Below, piece by piece: positions 25,195 to 33,238 of a DNA stretch of 64,000 bases. Location of the stretch: the NCBI GenBank assembly GCA_027532825.1, contig JAPZTL010000009.1, forward strand, positions 310,001-374,000, read 5' to 3'. The position numbers were made by a program, and so were the translations under genes. How positions within the stretch are numbered: position 1 is the first letter of the stretch; each line of letters begins with the position of its first letter. The notes beneath the pieces are model-generated. The model searched no databases, was not told the origin of the DNA, and saw nothing but the letters and a program-made list of their open reading frames with translations. This stretch comes from Silanimonas sp021297925 (GTDB lineage: Bacteria > Pseudomonadota > Gammaproteobacteria > Xanthomonadales > Xanthomonadaceae).

Positions 25195-26796
25195 ATGTCC
25201 GAGCGCGATGTGATGGAGTACGACGTCGTCGTCGTCGGTGCCGGCCCCGCCGGCCTGTCCTTTGCCATCCGGTTGAAGCAGAAGTCGCCGGAGACCACGG
25301 TCTGCGTGATCGAGAAGGCCTCCACCATCGGCGCCCAGGTCCTGTCGGGCGCGGTGATCGAACCCGGCCCGCTGGACGAGCTGCTGCCCGGCTGGCGCGA
25401 GAACCCGCCGCCGATCTGCGTGCCGGCCACCGAAGACGAGTTCTGGTTCCTCACCAAGACGGGCGGCTTCAAGTTCCCCGTCATCCCGCCGCAGATGGCC
25501 AACCACGGCAACTTCATCGTCTCGCTGGGCGCCACCTGCGCGTGGCTGGCGCCGCAGGCCGAAGCCTTGGGCGTCGAGATCTACCCCGGCTTCGCCGCGT
25601 CGGAAGCGCTGGTCGAGGATGGACGCGTGGTCGGCGTTCGCATCGGCGACATGGGCGTGGCGAAGGACGGCAGCCACAAGCCGACCTACACGCAGGGCAT
25701 CGATATCCGCGCCAAGCTGACCGTGCTCGCCGAGGGCGCGCGCGGCCACCTCGCCAAGCGCCTGGTCAAGCAGTACGCGCTGGACAAGGATTGCGACCCG
25801 CAGAGCTACTCGATCGGCATCAAGGAGCTGTGGCAGGTACCGGAAGGTCGCGTCACGCCCGGCAAGATCGTGCACAGCCTCGGCTGGCCGGCCGATTCGC
25901 GCACCTACGGCGGCAGCTTCCTCTACCACCTGACGGAAAACCGCATCGCGCTGGGCTACGTCTCGGGCCTCGATTACCGCGACCCGAACTACCAGCCGCA
26001 CGAAGCCTTCCAGCAGTGGAAGCACCACCCGTCGGTAAAGCCCCTGCTCGAGGGCGGCACGATTCTTTCGGCCGGTGCACGCGCCATCGTGACCGGCGGC
26101 TACCAGAGCCTGCCGAAGACCGAGATGCCGGGCGCGATCCTGATCGGCTGCGACGCCGGCCTCGTCAACGTGCCGAAGATCAAGGGCGTCCACCAGGCGA
26201 TCCGCAGCGGCATGCTCGCCGCCGACCACGTGGCCGCGAAGGGCCCGGTGGCGGATGGCTTCGATGCCGCGCTGCGCGCCTCGCCGGCCTATGCGGAGCT
26301 CAAGAAGGTCCGCAACGTCAAGCCCGGCTTCAAGAAAGGCCTGTGGTTCGGCCTCGTGAACTCCGGCTGGGAAACGATCACGGGCGGCGCTTCGCCTTGG
26401 ACGCTCAAGGTCTCGCCGGACTGGAGCTCGCTGACGAAGCTCTCGCAGCAGGAATCGCCGAAGCGCGACTACGTCGAGCGCAGCCTCGCCCCGCGTGACC
26501 GTCTTGCCGGCGTCTACTTCGCCGCGACGGAGCACGACGAGGACCAGCCCGTGCACCTGCGCGTGGCCGACACCAACGTCTGCATCACGACATGCGCGGA
26601 GGAGTACGGCAACCCCTGCACGCGCTTCTGCCCGGCCGGCGTCTACGAGATCGTCAAGGACGAGGCCGGCTCGCGCCTGCAGATCAACGCCGCCAACTGC
26701 GTGCACTGCAAGACCTGCGACATCAAGGACCCCTACCAGCTCATCGACTGGGTGACGCCGGAAGGCGCCGCGGGCCCCAACTACCAGAACCTCTGA
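25195..26796 (+). CDS. Electron transfer flavoprotein-ubiquinone oxidoreductase
   Basis: Passes electrons from reduced ETF (from fatty acid and amino acid oxidation) to ubiquinone at the inner membrane. The FAD-binding motif is VVVVGAGPAGLSFAIRL near the N-terminus (GxGxxG). The 4Fe-4S ligands are cysteines in ITTCAEEYGNPCTRFCPAGVYE and CVHCKTCDIKDP at the C-terminus, the latter followed by the typical end PEGAAGPNYQNL. The length of 533 residues is normal. ETF itself (etfB/etfA) is encoded at 38.3-40 kb. Only 11 bases separate this gene from rmlB, so read-through is likely although the functions are unrelated; ETF genes and rml genes are neighbours in several xanthomonads. Confidence 0.95.
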   Translation: MSERDVMEYDVVVVGAGPAGLSFAIRLKQKSPETTVCVIEKASTIGAQVLSGAVIEPGPLDELLPGWRENPPPICVPATEDEFWFLTKTGGFKFPVIPPQMANHGNFIVSLGATCAWLAPQAEALGVEIYPGFAASEALVEDGRVVGVRIGDMGVAKDGSHKPTYTQGIDIRAKLTVLAEGARGHLAKRLVKQYALDKDCDPQSYSIGIKELWQVPEGRVTPGKIVHSLGWPADSRTYGGSFLYHLTENRIALGYVSGLDYRDPNYQPHEAFQQWKHHPSVKPLLEGGTILSAGARAIVTGGYQSLPKTEMPGAILIGCDAGLVNVPKIKGVHQAIRSGMLAADHVAAKGPVADGFDAALRASPAYAELKKVRNVKPGFKKGLWFGLVNSGWETITGGASPWTLKVSPDWSSLTKLSQQESPKRDYVERSLAPRDRLAGVYFAATEHDEDQPVHLRVADTNVCITTCAEEYGNPCTRFCPAGVYEIVKDEAGSRLQINAANCVHCKTCDIKDPYQLIDWVTPEGAAGPNYQNL

Positions 26797-26807
26797 AGAC
26801 CCCGCGA

Positions 26808-27866
26808 ATGCAGACTTGGCTGGTCACCGGCGGCGCCGGATTCATCGGCGGCAACTTCGTTATCGAGGCGCGCCAGCGCGGCCTTGCGCGCATCATCACT
26901 CTCGATGCGCTGACCTATGCCGGCAACCGCGACACGCTGGCCGCGCTCGACGGCGACCCCGACCACGTCTTCGTGCACGGTGACATCGGGGATCGCGCGC
27001 TGGTGTCGCGTCTGCTCGCCGAGCACGGCGTCGACGCGGTCATCAACTTCGCTGCCGAAAGCCACGTCGACCGCTCCATCGACGGCCCCGCCGCCTTCAT
27101 CCAGACCAATGTCGTCGGCACGCTGGCCCTGCTCGAGGCGACGCGCGACTACTGGAAAGCCCTGCCGGCCGAGCGCGCCACGGCGTTCCGCTTCCTGCAC
27201 GTGTCCACCGACGAGGTCTACGGCTCGCTGGGCGACACCGGCTACTTCACCGAAGAAACGCCCTTCGCGCCGAACTCGCCCTACTCGGCCTCGAAGGCAT
27301 CCTCCGACCACCTCGTGCGTGCCTTCCACCACACCTACGGGTTGCCGGTGCTGACGACGAACTGCTCGAACAACTACGGGCCGTTCCAGTTCCCCGAGAA
27401 GCTGATCCCGCTGATGATCCAGAAACTGGTCAAGGGCGAACCGCTGCCGGTCTACGGCGACGGCAGCAACATCCGTGACTGGCTGTTCGTCGGCGACCAC
27501 TGCGCGGCCATCCGCGACGTTCTGGCGGGCGGCCGCGTTGGCGAGACCTACAACGTCGGCGGTGATGCCGAGCGCCGCAACATCGACGTGGTGCACGCCT
27601 TGTGCGATGCCATCGACCAGCGCCGCCCGCGCGCCGACGGCCAGTCGCGCCGCGTGCAGATCACCTTCGTGAAGGACCGCCCCGGCCACGACAAGCGCTA
27701 CGCCATCGACGCCAGCAAGCTGAAGCGGGAGCTGGGCTGGGCGCCGACGCTGAGCTTCGAGCAGGGCCTCGCGCGCACCGTCGACTGGTACCTCGCCAAC
27801 GAGGTCTGGGTCGGCAAGATCCTCGACGGCAGCTACCGCCTCGAACGCATCGGCACGCAAGGCTGA
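26808..27866 (+). CDS. rmlB: dTDP-glucose 4,6-dehydratase
   Basis: Second step of dTDP-L-rhamnose synthesis: converts dTDP-glucose to dTDP-4-keto-6-deoxyglucose. NAD binding is at GGAGFIGGNF, the catalytic Tyr-x3-Lys is in SPYSASKASSDHLV, and ESHVDRSI and TDEVYGSLGD are strongly conserved. The length of 352 residues is normal. The product is also the substrate of the WxcM fusion enzyme and the aminotransferase at 30.2-32.3 kb, so this gene serves two sugar pathways. It heads rmlB-A-C-D. Confidence 0.96.
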   Translation: MQTWLVTGGAGFIGGNFVIEARQRGLARIITLDALTYAGNRDTLAALDGDPDHVFVHGDIGDRALVSRLLAEHGVDAVINFAAESHVDRSIDGPAAFIQTNVVGTLALLEATRDYWKALPAERATAFRFLHVSTDEVYGSLGDTGYFTEETPFAPNSPYSASKASSDHLVRAFHHTYGLPVLTTNCSNNYGPFQFPEKLIPLMIQKLVKGEPLPVYGDGSNIRDWLFVGDHCAAIRDVLAGGRVGETYNVGGDAERRNIDVVHALCDAIDQRRPRADGQSRRVQITFVKDRPGHDKRYAIDASKLKRELGWAPTLSFEQGLARTVDWYLANEVWVGKILDGSYRLERIGTQG

Positions 27867-27876
27867 GGAGACCGCC

Positions 27877-28764
27877 ATGACGCAACGCAAGGGCATCATC
27901 CTCGCCGGCGGCTCCGGCACTCGGCTGTATCCGATCACCAAGGGCGTCAGCAAGCAGCTGCTGCCGGTGTACGACAAGCCGATGATCTATTACCCCTTGA
28001 GCGTGCTGATGCTGGCCGGCATTCGCGAGGTGCTGATCATCAACACGCCGCACGAGCAGGGGATGTTCAAGGCCCTGCTGGGGGACGGCTCGCAGTGGGG
28101 CATGCGCTTCGAGTACGTCGCACAGCCCAGCCCCGACGGCCTCGCGCAGGCGCTGATCCTCGCCCGCGAATTCCTCGACGGCGCGCCGTCCTGCCTCGTC
28201 CTCGGCGACAACATCTTCCACGGCAGCGGCTTCACCGAACTGCTGAAGCGCGCCGACGCGCGCGAATCCGGCGCGACGGTGTTCGGCTACTGGGTGAAGG
28301 ACGCCAAGTCCTACGGCGTGGCCGAGTTCGATGCGCAGGGGCGCGTCGTCGGCCTCGAGGAGAAGCCTGCGCAGCCGAAGTCGAACTACGCCGTCACCGG
28401 TCTGTACTTCTACGACGGTCGCGCACCCGAATTCGCCGCTGCGCTGAAGCCCTCACCGCGCGGCGAGCTGGAGATCACCGACCTCAACCGCCGCTACCTC
28501 GAGGACGGCTCCTTGCACCTCGAGAAGATGGGGCGCGGCTACGCCTGGCTCGACACCGGCACGCACGAGTCGCTGCTGCAGGCCGGCAACTTCATCGAGA
28601 CGATCGAACAGCGCCAGGGCCTGCGCGTGGCCTGCCCCGAGGAGATCGCCTACTTCAACCGCTGGATTGATGCCAGCCAGCTCGAGGCCCTCGCCGCACC
28701 GCTCGCGAAGAACGGCTATGGCCAGTACTTGCTGTCCCTGCTCACCCACGGCCCGGTCGCATGA
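27877..28764 (+). CDS. rmlA: Glucose-1-phosphate thymidylyltransferase
   Basis: First step of dTDP-rhamnose synthesis: glucose 1-phosphate plus dTTP gives dTDP-glucose. The nucleotide-binding loop is GGSGTRLYPITKGVSKQLLP, with KPMIYYPLSVLMLAGI and VLGDNIFHGSGF following, all diagnostic for RmlA. The length of 295 residues is standard. A GAGGAGA ribosome binding site precedes the ATG. The enzyme is normally feedback-inhibited by dTDP-rhamnose (family knowledge). The stop overlaps the rmlC start by 4 bases. Confidence 0.97.
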   Translation: MTQRKGIILAGGSGTRLYPITKGVSKQLLPVYDKPMIYYPLSVLMLAGIREVLIINTPHEQGMFKALLGDGSQWGMRFEYVAQPSPDGLAQALILAREFLDGAPSCLVLGDNIFHGSGFTELLKRADARESGATVFGYWVKDAKSYGVAEFDAQGRVVGLEEKPAQPKSNYAVTGLYFYDGRAPEFAAALKPSPRGELEITDLNRRYLEDGSLHLEKMGRGYAWLDTGTHESLLQAGNFIETIEQRQGLRVACPEEIAYFNRWIDASQLEALAAPLAKNGYGQYLLSLLTHGPVA

Positions 28765-29318
28765 GAGTGATCGGCACGGACCTGCCCGGCTGCCGGATCA
28801 TTGAGCCGGCCGTGTTCGGCGACGCGCGGGGCGCCTTCTTCGAGAACTGGAATGCCGCGCGGTTCGCGGAGGCCGGCATCCACGCCACCTTCGTCCAGGC
28901 CAACGTCTCCACCTCCGTTCAGGGCGTGCTTCGCGGCCTGCATTACCAGTGGCCGAATCCGCAGGGCAAGCTCGTGCAGGTGCTCGAGGGCGAGGTGTGG
29001 GACGTCGCCGTCGACCTCCGCCGCGGCTCGCCCACCTTCAGGCGTTGGACGGCTTGCGTGCTGAGTGCGGCGAACCACCGACAGTTCTGGATCCCCGAAG
29101 GCTTCGCGCACGGCTTCGTCGTACTGAGCGAACGGGCGACGTTCTCGTACCTGTGCACGGCGCTCTACGACCGCTCCTGCGACGCCGCGGTGCGCTGGAA
29201 CGACGCCCACCTGGCCATCGATTGGCCAGTCAGCGCGCCAACCCTCTCGGAGAAGGACGCCAAGGCGCCCTTCCTCGCGGACATTCCGGTGGAACGCCTC
29301 CCGGTGTTTGGCGCATGA
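28761..29318 (+). CDS. rmlC: dTDP-4-dehydrorhamnose 3,5-epimerase
   Basis: Third step of dTDP-L-rhamnose synthesis, epimerising C3 and C5 of the 4-keto sugar. The cupin fold is seen in FVQANVSTSVQGVLRGLHYQ (catalytic His in LHYQ), EGEVWDVAVDLRRGSPTF and FWIPEGFAHGFVVLSE. The length of 185 residues is normal. It overlaps both rmlA and rmlD by 4 bases, so the four genes are translationally coupled. Confidence 0.96.
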   Translation: MRVIGTDLPGCRIIEPAVFGDARGAFFENWNAARFAEAGIHATFVQANVSTSVQGVLRGLHYQWPNPQGKLVQVLEGEVWDVAVDLRRGSPTFRRWTACVLSAANHRQFWIPEGFAHGFVVLSERATFSYLCTALYDRSCDAAVRWNDAHLAIDWPVSAPTLSEKDAKAPFLADIPVERLPVFGA

Positions 29319-30250
29319 GCGCTGCCACGTCGAGCCCACTGACGCGCGGCCATGTCTTGCTCGTCGGTGCCGACGGCCAACTCGGAACGGAGTTGCGCAG
29401 GGCGCTGGCCGCACGCGGTATCACGCCGATGATGAGTTCGCTGAGAGGGACGGTTCCCGACGGCGCCCGGGCTCACGCTTGCGACCTGTCGATTCCCGGC
29501 GCCCTCGCGGCGCTGGTGCGCGAGGTCGCCCCGTCGTTCGTGCTCAACGCCGCGGCGTACACCGCGGTCGACCGCGCCGAGTCCGAACCCGACCTCGCTC
29601 GCCGCCTCAACGCGGAGGCCGTGTCCGAGCTCGGCGCCGTGGCGAAGGAACTCGGCGCGACCGTCGTGCACTACTCGACCGACTACGTCTTCGCCGGGGA
29701 CGGCACACGGCCCTACCGCGAGGACGACGCGCCGGGCCCGATGTCGGTCTACGGCCGCACGAAGCACGAGGGCGAACAGGCCCTCGCCGCCAGCGGCGCC
29801 GATGCCGTGACCTTCCGGCTCGCCTGGGTGTACGCGGCCCACAGCAGCAACTTCCTCCGCACGATGCTGAAGGTGGGCGCCGAGCGCGATGCCCTCCGCG
29901 TCGTCGCCGATCAGGTCGGCGCACCAACCCCGGCGCACTGGATCGCCGAAGCCTCGCTGCGCGCACTGGAAGCTGGCGCGCGCGGGCTCTACCACCTTGC
30001 CCCGCAGGGCCAGACCAGCTGGCACGCTTACGCCGAGGCGATCTTCGCGGGCGCCGTCGCGCGCGGGCTGTTGGCGAGGGCGCCGACGGTCGAGGCCATT
30101 CCTTCGAGCGCCTACCCCACGCCCGCCGCGCGCCCGGCGTGGTCGGTGCTCGACAGCGGCGCGCTCCAGCGCGATACCGGCGTCCGCCTGCCGGACTGGC
30201 GCGCTGGCCTCGACGAGGTCCTCGACCAGCTCGCCGCGGCGGCGACCTGA
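29315..30250 (+). CDS. rmlD: dTDP-4-dehydrorhamnose reductase
   Basis: Last step, reducing the 4-keto group with NAD(P)H to give dTDP-L-rhamnose. The cofactor loop is LLVGADGQLGTEL, the catalytic pair is in SVYGRTKHEGE (Tyr-x3-Lys), and STDYVFAGDG and GAPTPAHWIAE are typical. The N-terminus is about ten residues longer than usual, but no other start is better placed, and the ATG overlaps rmlC by 4 bases. The length is 311 residues. It converges on the WxcM-type gene, with an 8-base gap and no visible terminator. Confidence 0.95.
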   Translation: MSAATSSPLTRGHVLLVGADGQLGTELRRALAARGITPMMSSLRGTVPDGARAHACDLSIPGALAALVREVAPSFVLNAAAYTAVDRAESEPDLARRLNAEAVSELGAVAKELGATVVHYSTDYVFAGDGTRPYREDDAPGPMSVYGRTKHEGEQALAASGADAVTFRLAWVYAAHSSNFLRTMLKVGAERDALRVVADQVGAPTPAHWIAEASLRALEAGARGLYHLAPQGQTSWHAYAEAIFAGAVARGLLARAPTVEAIPSSAYPTPAARPAWSVLDSGALQRDTGVRLPDWRAGLDEVLDQLAAAAT

Positions 30251-30258
30251 CGGGCCGC

Positions 30259-31191
30259 TCAACCCACGAGCGACTTGAACTCGTCGTAGGTCCGCACGTA
30301 CTCCGCGGCGTCATACGGCTCGGACGCGAACACCAGCAGGACGGCGTCGGGCGAGTAGCGGTACTGCGTGCCCCAGGTCATCGGCGGGAGATGGATGCCG
30401 AGGTCGGGGCTGTCGAGCGTGAACTCGGCGCGGCGGTGGCCGTCGTCCGCCAACACGCGGACCGAGCCCGAGACGCAGAGGAGGAACTGGTGGCAGCGCC
30501 GGTGCGCATGCTCGCCGCGGGTCTCGACGCTCGGCACGTCGAAGACCAGGAAATAGCGCTGCGGGGCGAAGGGCAGGTCGCGGGCGAACTCGCCCACCGA
30601 CAGGGCGCCCCGGAGGTCGGCGAAACGAGGCAGCCGGTGGAGCGTCACGCCGCGGACAGGGGTGTTGACGACGCCCGGGCGCGCAGGCGGCGCAATGGCG
30701 GTCGCATCGGCGCGTCCGGGGCCCTCGGCGCCGACGTAGCCGACGATGCGACCGGGGTTGCCCACGACGATCGCGTTCGGCGGCACCGAACGGGTGACCA
30801 CCGCGCCCGCGCCGATCATCGCGCCGCTGCCGATGGTCAGGCCCGGCAGGATCGTCGCGTTGGCGCCGATCGAGGCGCCGCTCTCCACCACCGTCTTCGG
30901 GAACTCGGCGGGGTACTGCCGGCTACGCGGGAAACGGTCGTTGGTGAAGGTGGCGTTCGGGCCGACGAAGACGTCATCCCCGAGGCGCAGGCCATCCCAG
31001 AGCTGCACGCCGCACTTGAGCGTGACGCGGTCGCCGACCACGACGTCATTCTCGATGAAGACACCGTCGCAGACGTTGCAGTCGGCGCCGATCCGCGCCC
31101 CGGGGAGGACGTGGGCGAAGGCCCAGATCCGGGTCCCGGGCCCCACGTGGGGGGATTCGCAAAGCCCTTGCGGGTGGACGAAGAACGCCAT
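30259..31191 (-). CDS. WxcM-type fusion: sugar N-acyltransferase plus dTDP-4-keto-6-deoxyglucose 3,4-ketoisomerase
   Basis: A 310-residue bifunctional enzyme. Residues 1-160 are a left-handed beta-helix acetyltransferase (hexapeptide repeats: HVGPGTRIWAFAHVLPGARIG, NVCDGVFIEND, GANATILPGLTIGSGAMIGAGAVV). Residues about 175-310 are a cupin like FdtA/QdtA (ADLRGALSVGEFARDLPFAPQRYF, GEHAHRRCHQFLLCVSGSV). The same fusion is Xanthomonas campestris WxcM. The cupin would convert the RmlB product to the 3-keto isomer, and the N-terminal part would acetylate the 3-amino sugar made by the adjacent aminotransferase, giving dTDP-Fuc3NAc or dTDP-Qui3NAc; which epimer is not readable. The ATG at 31191 has GGGAG 7 bases upstream. 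Confidence 0.85.
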   Translation of the reverse strand: MAFFVHPQGLCESPHVGPGTRIWAFAHVLPGARIGADCNVCDGVFIENDVVVGDRVTLKCGVQLWDGLRLGDDVFVGPNATFTNDRFPRSRQYPAEFPKTVVESGASIGANATILPGLTIGSGAMIGAGAVVTRSVPPNAIVVGNPGRIVGYVGAEGPGRADATAIAPPARPGVVNTPVRGVTLHRLPRFADLRGALSVGEFARDLPFAPQRYFLVFDVPSVETRGEHAHRRCHQFLLCVSGSVRVLADDGHRRAEFTLDSPDLGIHLPPMTWGTQYRYSPDAVLLVFASEPYDAAEYVRTYDEFKSLVG

Positions 31192-31193
31192 GC

Positions 31194-32294
31194 TCAAACT
31201 CCCGGGAACGCGTTGCAGGCCTCGATCACGGCATCCACTTCGGCCTCCTCCAGTTCCGGGAAACAGGGCAAGGTGAGCACCTCGCGCGCTTCCCGCTCCG
31301 CGCGCGGGAGGACCACGTCGTCGTAGCGCCCGCCGAAGCAGGGCTGGCGATGGTCCGGGATCGGATAGTGGACGTCGGTCTGCACGCCGGAAGCCTTCAA
31401 ATGGGCCGACAGCGCCTCGCGATGCGGCGTGCGCACGACGAACAAGTGGGCGACATAGTCGTCGCCCGCCGAGGCCGGCAGGCGGATGTCGGGATGGCGG
31501 ATGCCCGCGATGTAGCGGCGCGCGATGGCGCGGCGGCGGGCGTTCCAGCCATCCAGCATGGGCAGCATCGCGAGCAGGAACCGCGCCTGCAGCTCATCGA
31601 GGCGCGAGTTGCGCCCGCCCGGCAGGGCGTTGGTGTACTTCGCCGACCAGCCGTACTGGCGCAGCTGACGCACGCGTGCAGCGAGTTCGGGGCGACGGGT
31701 GCCCACCGCGCCGCCATCGCCCAGCGCGCCGAGGTTCTTGGTGGGATAGAAACTGAAAGCGGCGATGTCGCCGAACGCGCCCGCACGCCGGCTGCCCCGC
31801 AGGGCGCCATGGGCCTGCGCGCAATCCTCCACGACGGCGATGCCCTGCGCGGCGCACCAAGTGGCGATCGCGTCGATCGCGGCGAGCTGGCCGTAGAGGT
31901 GGGTGACGATGACGGCCTTCGGCGCGCCGCCGCCCACCACCGCGGCACGCAGGGTCTCGAGCGTCATCAGCCCCTCGGCGTCGACGTCCGCGAACAGCGG
32001 CTCGGCGCCGCAGGCGAGCACCGCCGAGCTGCCGTACATCGCGGCGTTGGGCGCGACGACCACGCGATCCCCGGGCCCGACCTCGACCGCCTTGAGGGCC
32101 AGCTCGAGGGCATCGGTGCCATTCGCCACGCCCACGACCTCGGCGAGACCGCACCAGGCCGCGAACGCCCGCTCGAAGTCGGCGACGCCAGGACCGAGCA
32201 CGTAGAACCCGGACCCGATCACCTCCGCCGCGATGCGGGCAAGGTCGTCGCGCATCGGCGCCACGTGGCGCCCGAGGGCATTCAGGGGGATCAT
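31194..32294 (-). CDS. DegT/DnrJ/EryC1/StrS aminotransferase (sugar 3-aminotransferase, FdtB/QdtB-like)
   Basis: A 366-residue PLP-dependent enzyme that aminates a nucleotide keto-sugar. The family hallmarks are VANGTDALELALKAV, VVEDCAQAHGA, the PLP lysine in FSFYPTKNLGALGDGGA, and NSRLDELQARFL near the C-terminal half. Next to the WxcM fusion it should form the 3-amino group of dTDP-3-amino-3,6-dideoxyhexose, with glutamate as donor. The start at 32294 (IPLNALGRH) has GGAG 7 bases upstream and a TAGAAT -10 element at 32323-32328. It is divergent from the ATP-grasp gene. Confidence 0.9.
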   Translation of the reverse strand: MIPLNALGRHVAPMRDDLARIAAEVIGSGFYVLGPGVADFERAFAAWCGLAEVVGVANGTDALELALKAVEVGPGDRVVVAPNAAMYGSSAVLACGAEPLFADVDAEGLMTLETLRAAVVGGGAPKAVIVTHLYGQLAAIDAIATWCAAQGIAVVEDCAQAHGALRGSRRAGAFGDIAAFSFYPTKNLGALGDGGAVGTRRPELAARVRQLRQYGWSAKYTNALPGGRNSRLDELQARFLLAMLPMLDGWNARRRAIARRYIAGIRHPDIRLPASAGDDYVAHLFVVRTPHREALSAHLKASGVQTDVHYPIPDHRQPCFGGRYDDVVLPRAEREAREVLTLPCFPELEEAEVDAVIEACNAFPGV

Positions 32295-32322
32295 GCGGGC
32301 TCCATCTCGACGGCAGGGCGCC

Positions 32323-32339
32323 ATTCTAGGGCCTACACT
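32323..32339. promoter_or_regulatory. Back-to-back -10 boxes for the aminotransferase and ATP-grasp genes
   Basis: ATTCTA at 32323-32328 reads TAGAAT on the minus strand (aminotransferase, leader about 28 bases), and TACACT at 32334-32339 reads forward toward the ATP-grasp gene (28 bases before its ATG). The two boxes are only 5 bases apart, so the divergent promoters probably compete or are coregulated. Matching -35 hexamers are poor. Confidence 0.4.
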
Positions 32340-32367
32340 GCCTCCCTGACCCCGCACCACCGCCCCG

Positions 32368-33228
32368 ATGCGCATCGCCCTCGCCACCGCCATCGCCGCC
32401 TTCGGGCTCGACGAGGACCTGCTGCCGCTGCTCGACGCTCTCCGCGAGCGCGGCCATCGCGCCGAGCCCATCGCTTGGGACGATCCCACGGTGTCGTGGT
32501 CGCGGTTCGACCTGGTCCTGCTGCGCTCGACCTGGAACTACACCGAACGTCCGGCCGAGTTCCTGGAATGGTGCGAGCGTGTCGCGGCTACCACATGCCT
32601 GCTGAACCCGCCGGCCCTCGTGCGCTGGAACACCGACAAGCACTACCTCGCCGATCTCGCCGCCACCGGCGTGCCGGTGATTCCATCGCACTTCCTCGCG
32701 CCCGGCGACGACCCGGCGTCCTTCCCGGCCCACGCCGAGTTCGTCGTGAAGCCCTGCATCGGTGCCGGCTCGCGGGATACCCAGCGCTACACCGCCCCGA
32801 ACCGCGCGGCCGCCGTCGCCCACGCCAAGCGCCTGCTCGATGCCGGCCGCCACGTGCTGGTGCAGCCCTACCTCGAGGCGGTCGATACCGCCGGCGAGAC
32901 CGCGCTGCTGTTCTTCGCCGGGCGCTTTTCGCACGCGATCCGCAAGGGGCCGCTGCTGCAAAGAGACGGTTCGGCCACGGCGGCACTCTTCGCGCCGGAG
33001 GCCATCACGCCGCGCGAGCCGTCGTCCGCGGAGATCGAGATCGCCCACCGAGCGCTGGCGGCCATTCCCGGCGGCGCGCCGCTCTATGCGCGCGTCGACC
33101 TGCTGCCCTCGGCCGACGGCCCCCAGCTGCTGGAACTCGAACTCACCGAACCCTCGCTGTTCTTCGACCATGCGCCCGGCTCGGCCGAGCGTTTCGTCGC
33201 GGCGATCGAGGCCACCCTCGCCGGCTGA
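32368..33228 (+). CDS. ATP-grasp domain-containing protein of unknown substrate
   Basis: A 286-residue cytoplasmic ATP-grasp ligase. LVLLRSTWNYTERPAEFLEW, RWNTDKHYLADLAATGVPV and FVVKPCIGAGSRDTQRY are the N-terminal and ATP-binding segments; VLVQPYLEAVDTAGETALLFF and LLELELTEPSLFF contain the metal-binding acidic residues. The pattern is that of the RimK/glutathione-synthetase-like group to which the cycloserine ligase DcsG belongs, but orthology with DcsG is not implied, and no serine-ureido genes are near. It stands alone between a sugar operon and the sulfate activation genes, with which it converges (10-base gap). Function is unknown. Confidence 0.75.
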   Translation: MRIALATAIAAFGLDEDLLPLLDALRERGHRAEPIAWDDPTVSWSRFDLVLLRSTWNYTERPAEFLEWCERVAATTCLLNPPALVRWNTDKHYLADLAATGVPVIPSHFLAPGDDPASFPAHAEFVVKPCIGAGSRDTQRYTAPNRAAAVAHAKRLLDAGRHVLVQPYLEAVDTAGETALLFFAGRFSHAIRKGPLLQRDGSATAALFAPEAITPREPSSAEIEIAHRALAAIPGGAPLYARVDLLPSADGPQLLELELTEPSLFFDHAPGSAERFVAAIEATLAG

Positions 33229-33238
33229 TCCAGCGCGC

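Noticed and set aside
32368..33228. Annotation of the ATP-grasp gene as a cycloserine biosynthesis ligase
   Set aside because: Similarity is only at the level of the group; none of the other cycloserine pathway genes is in the window.
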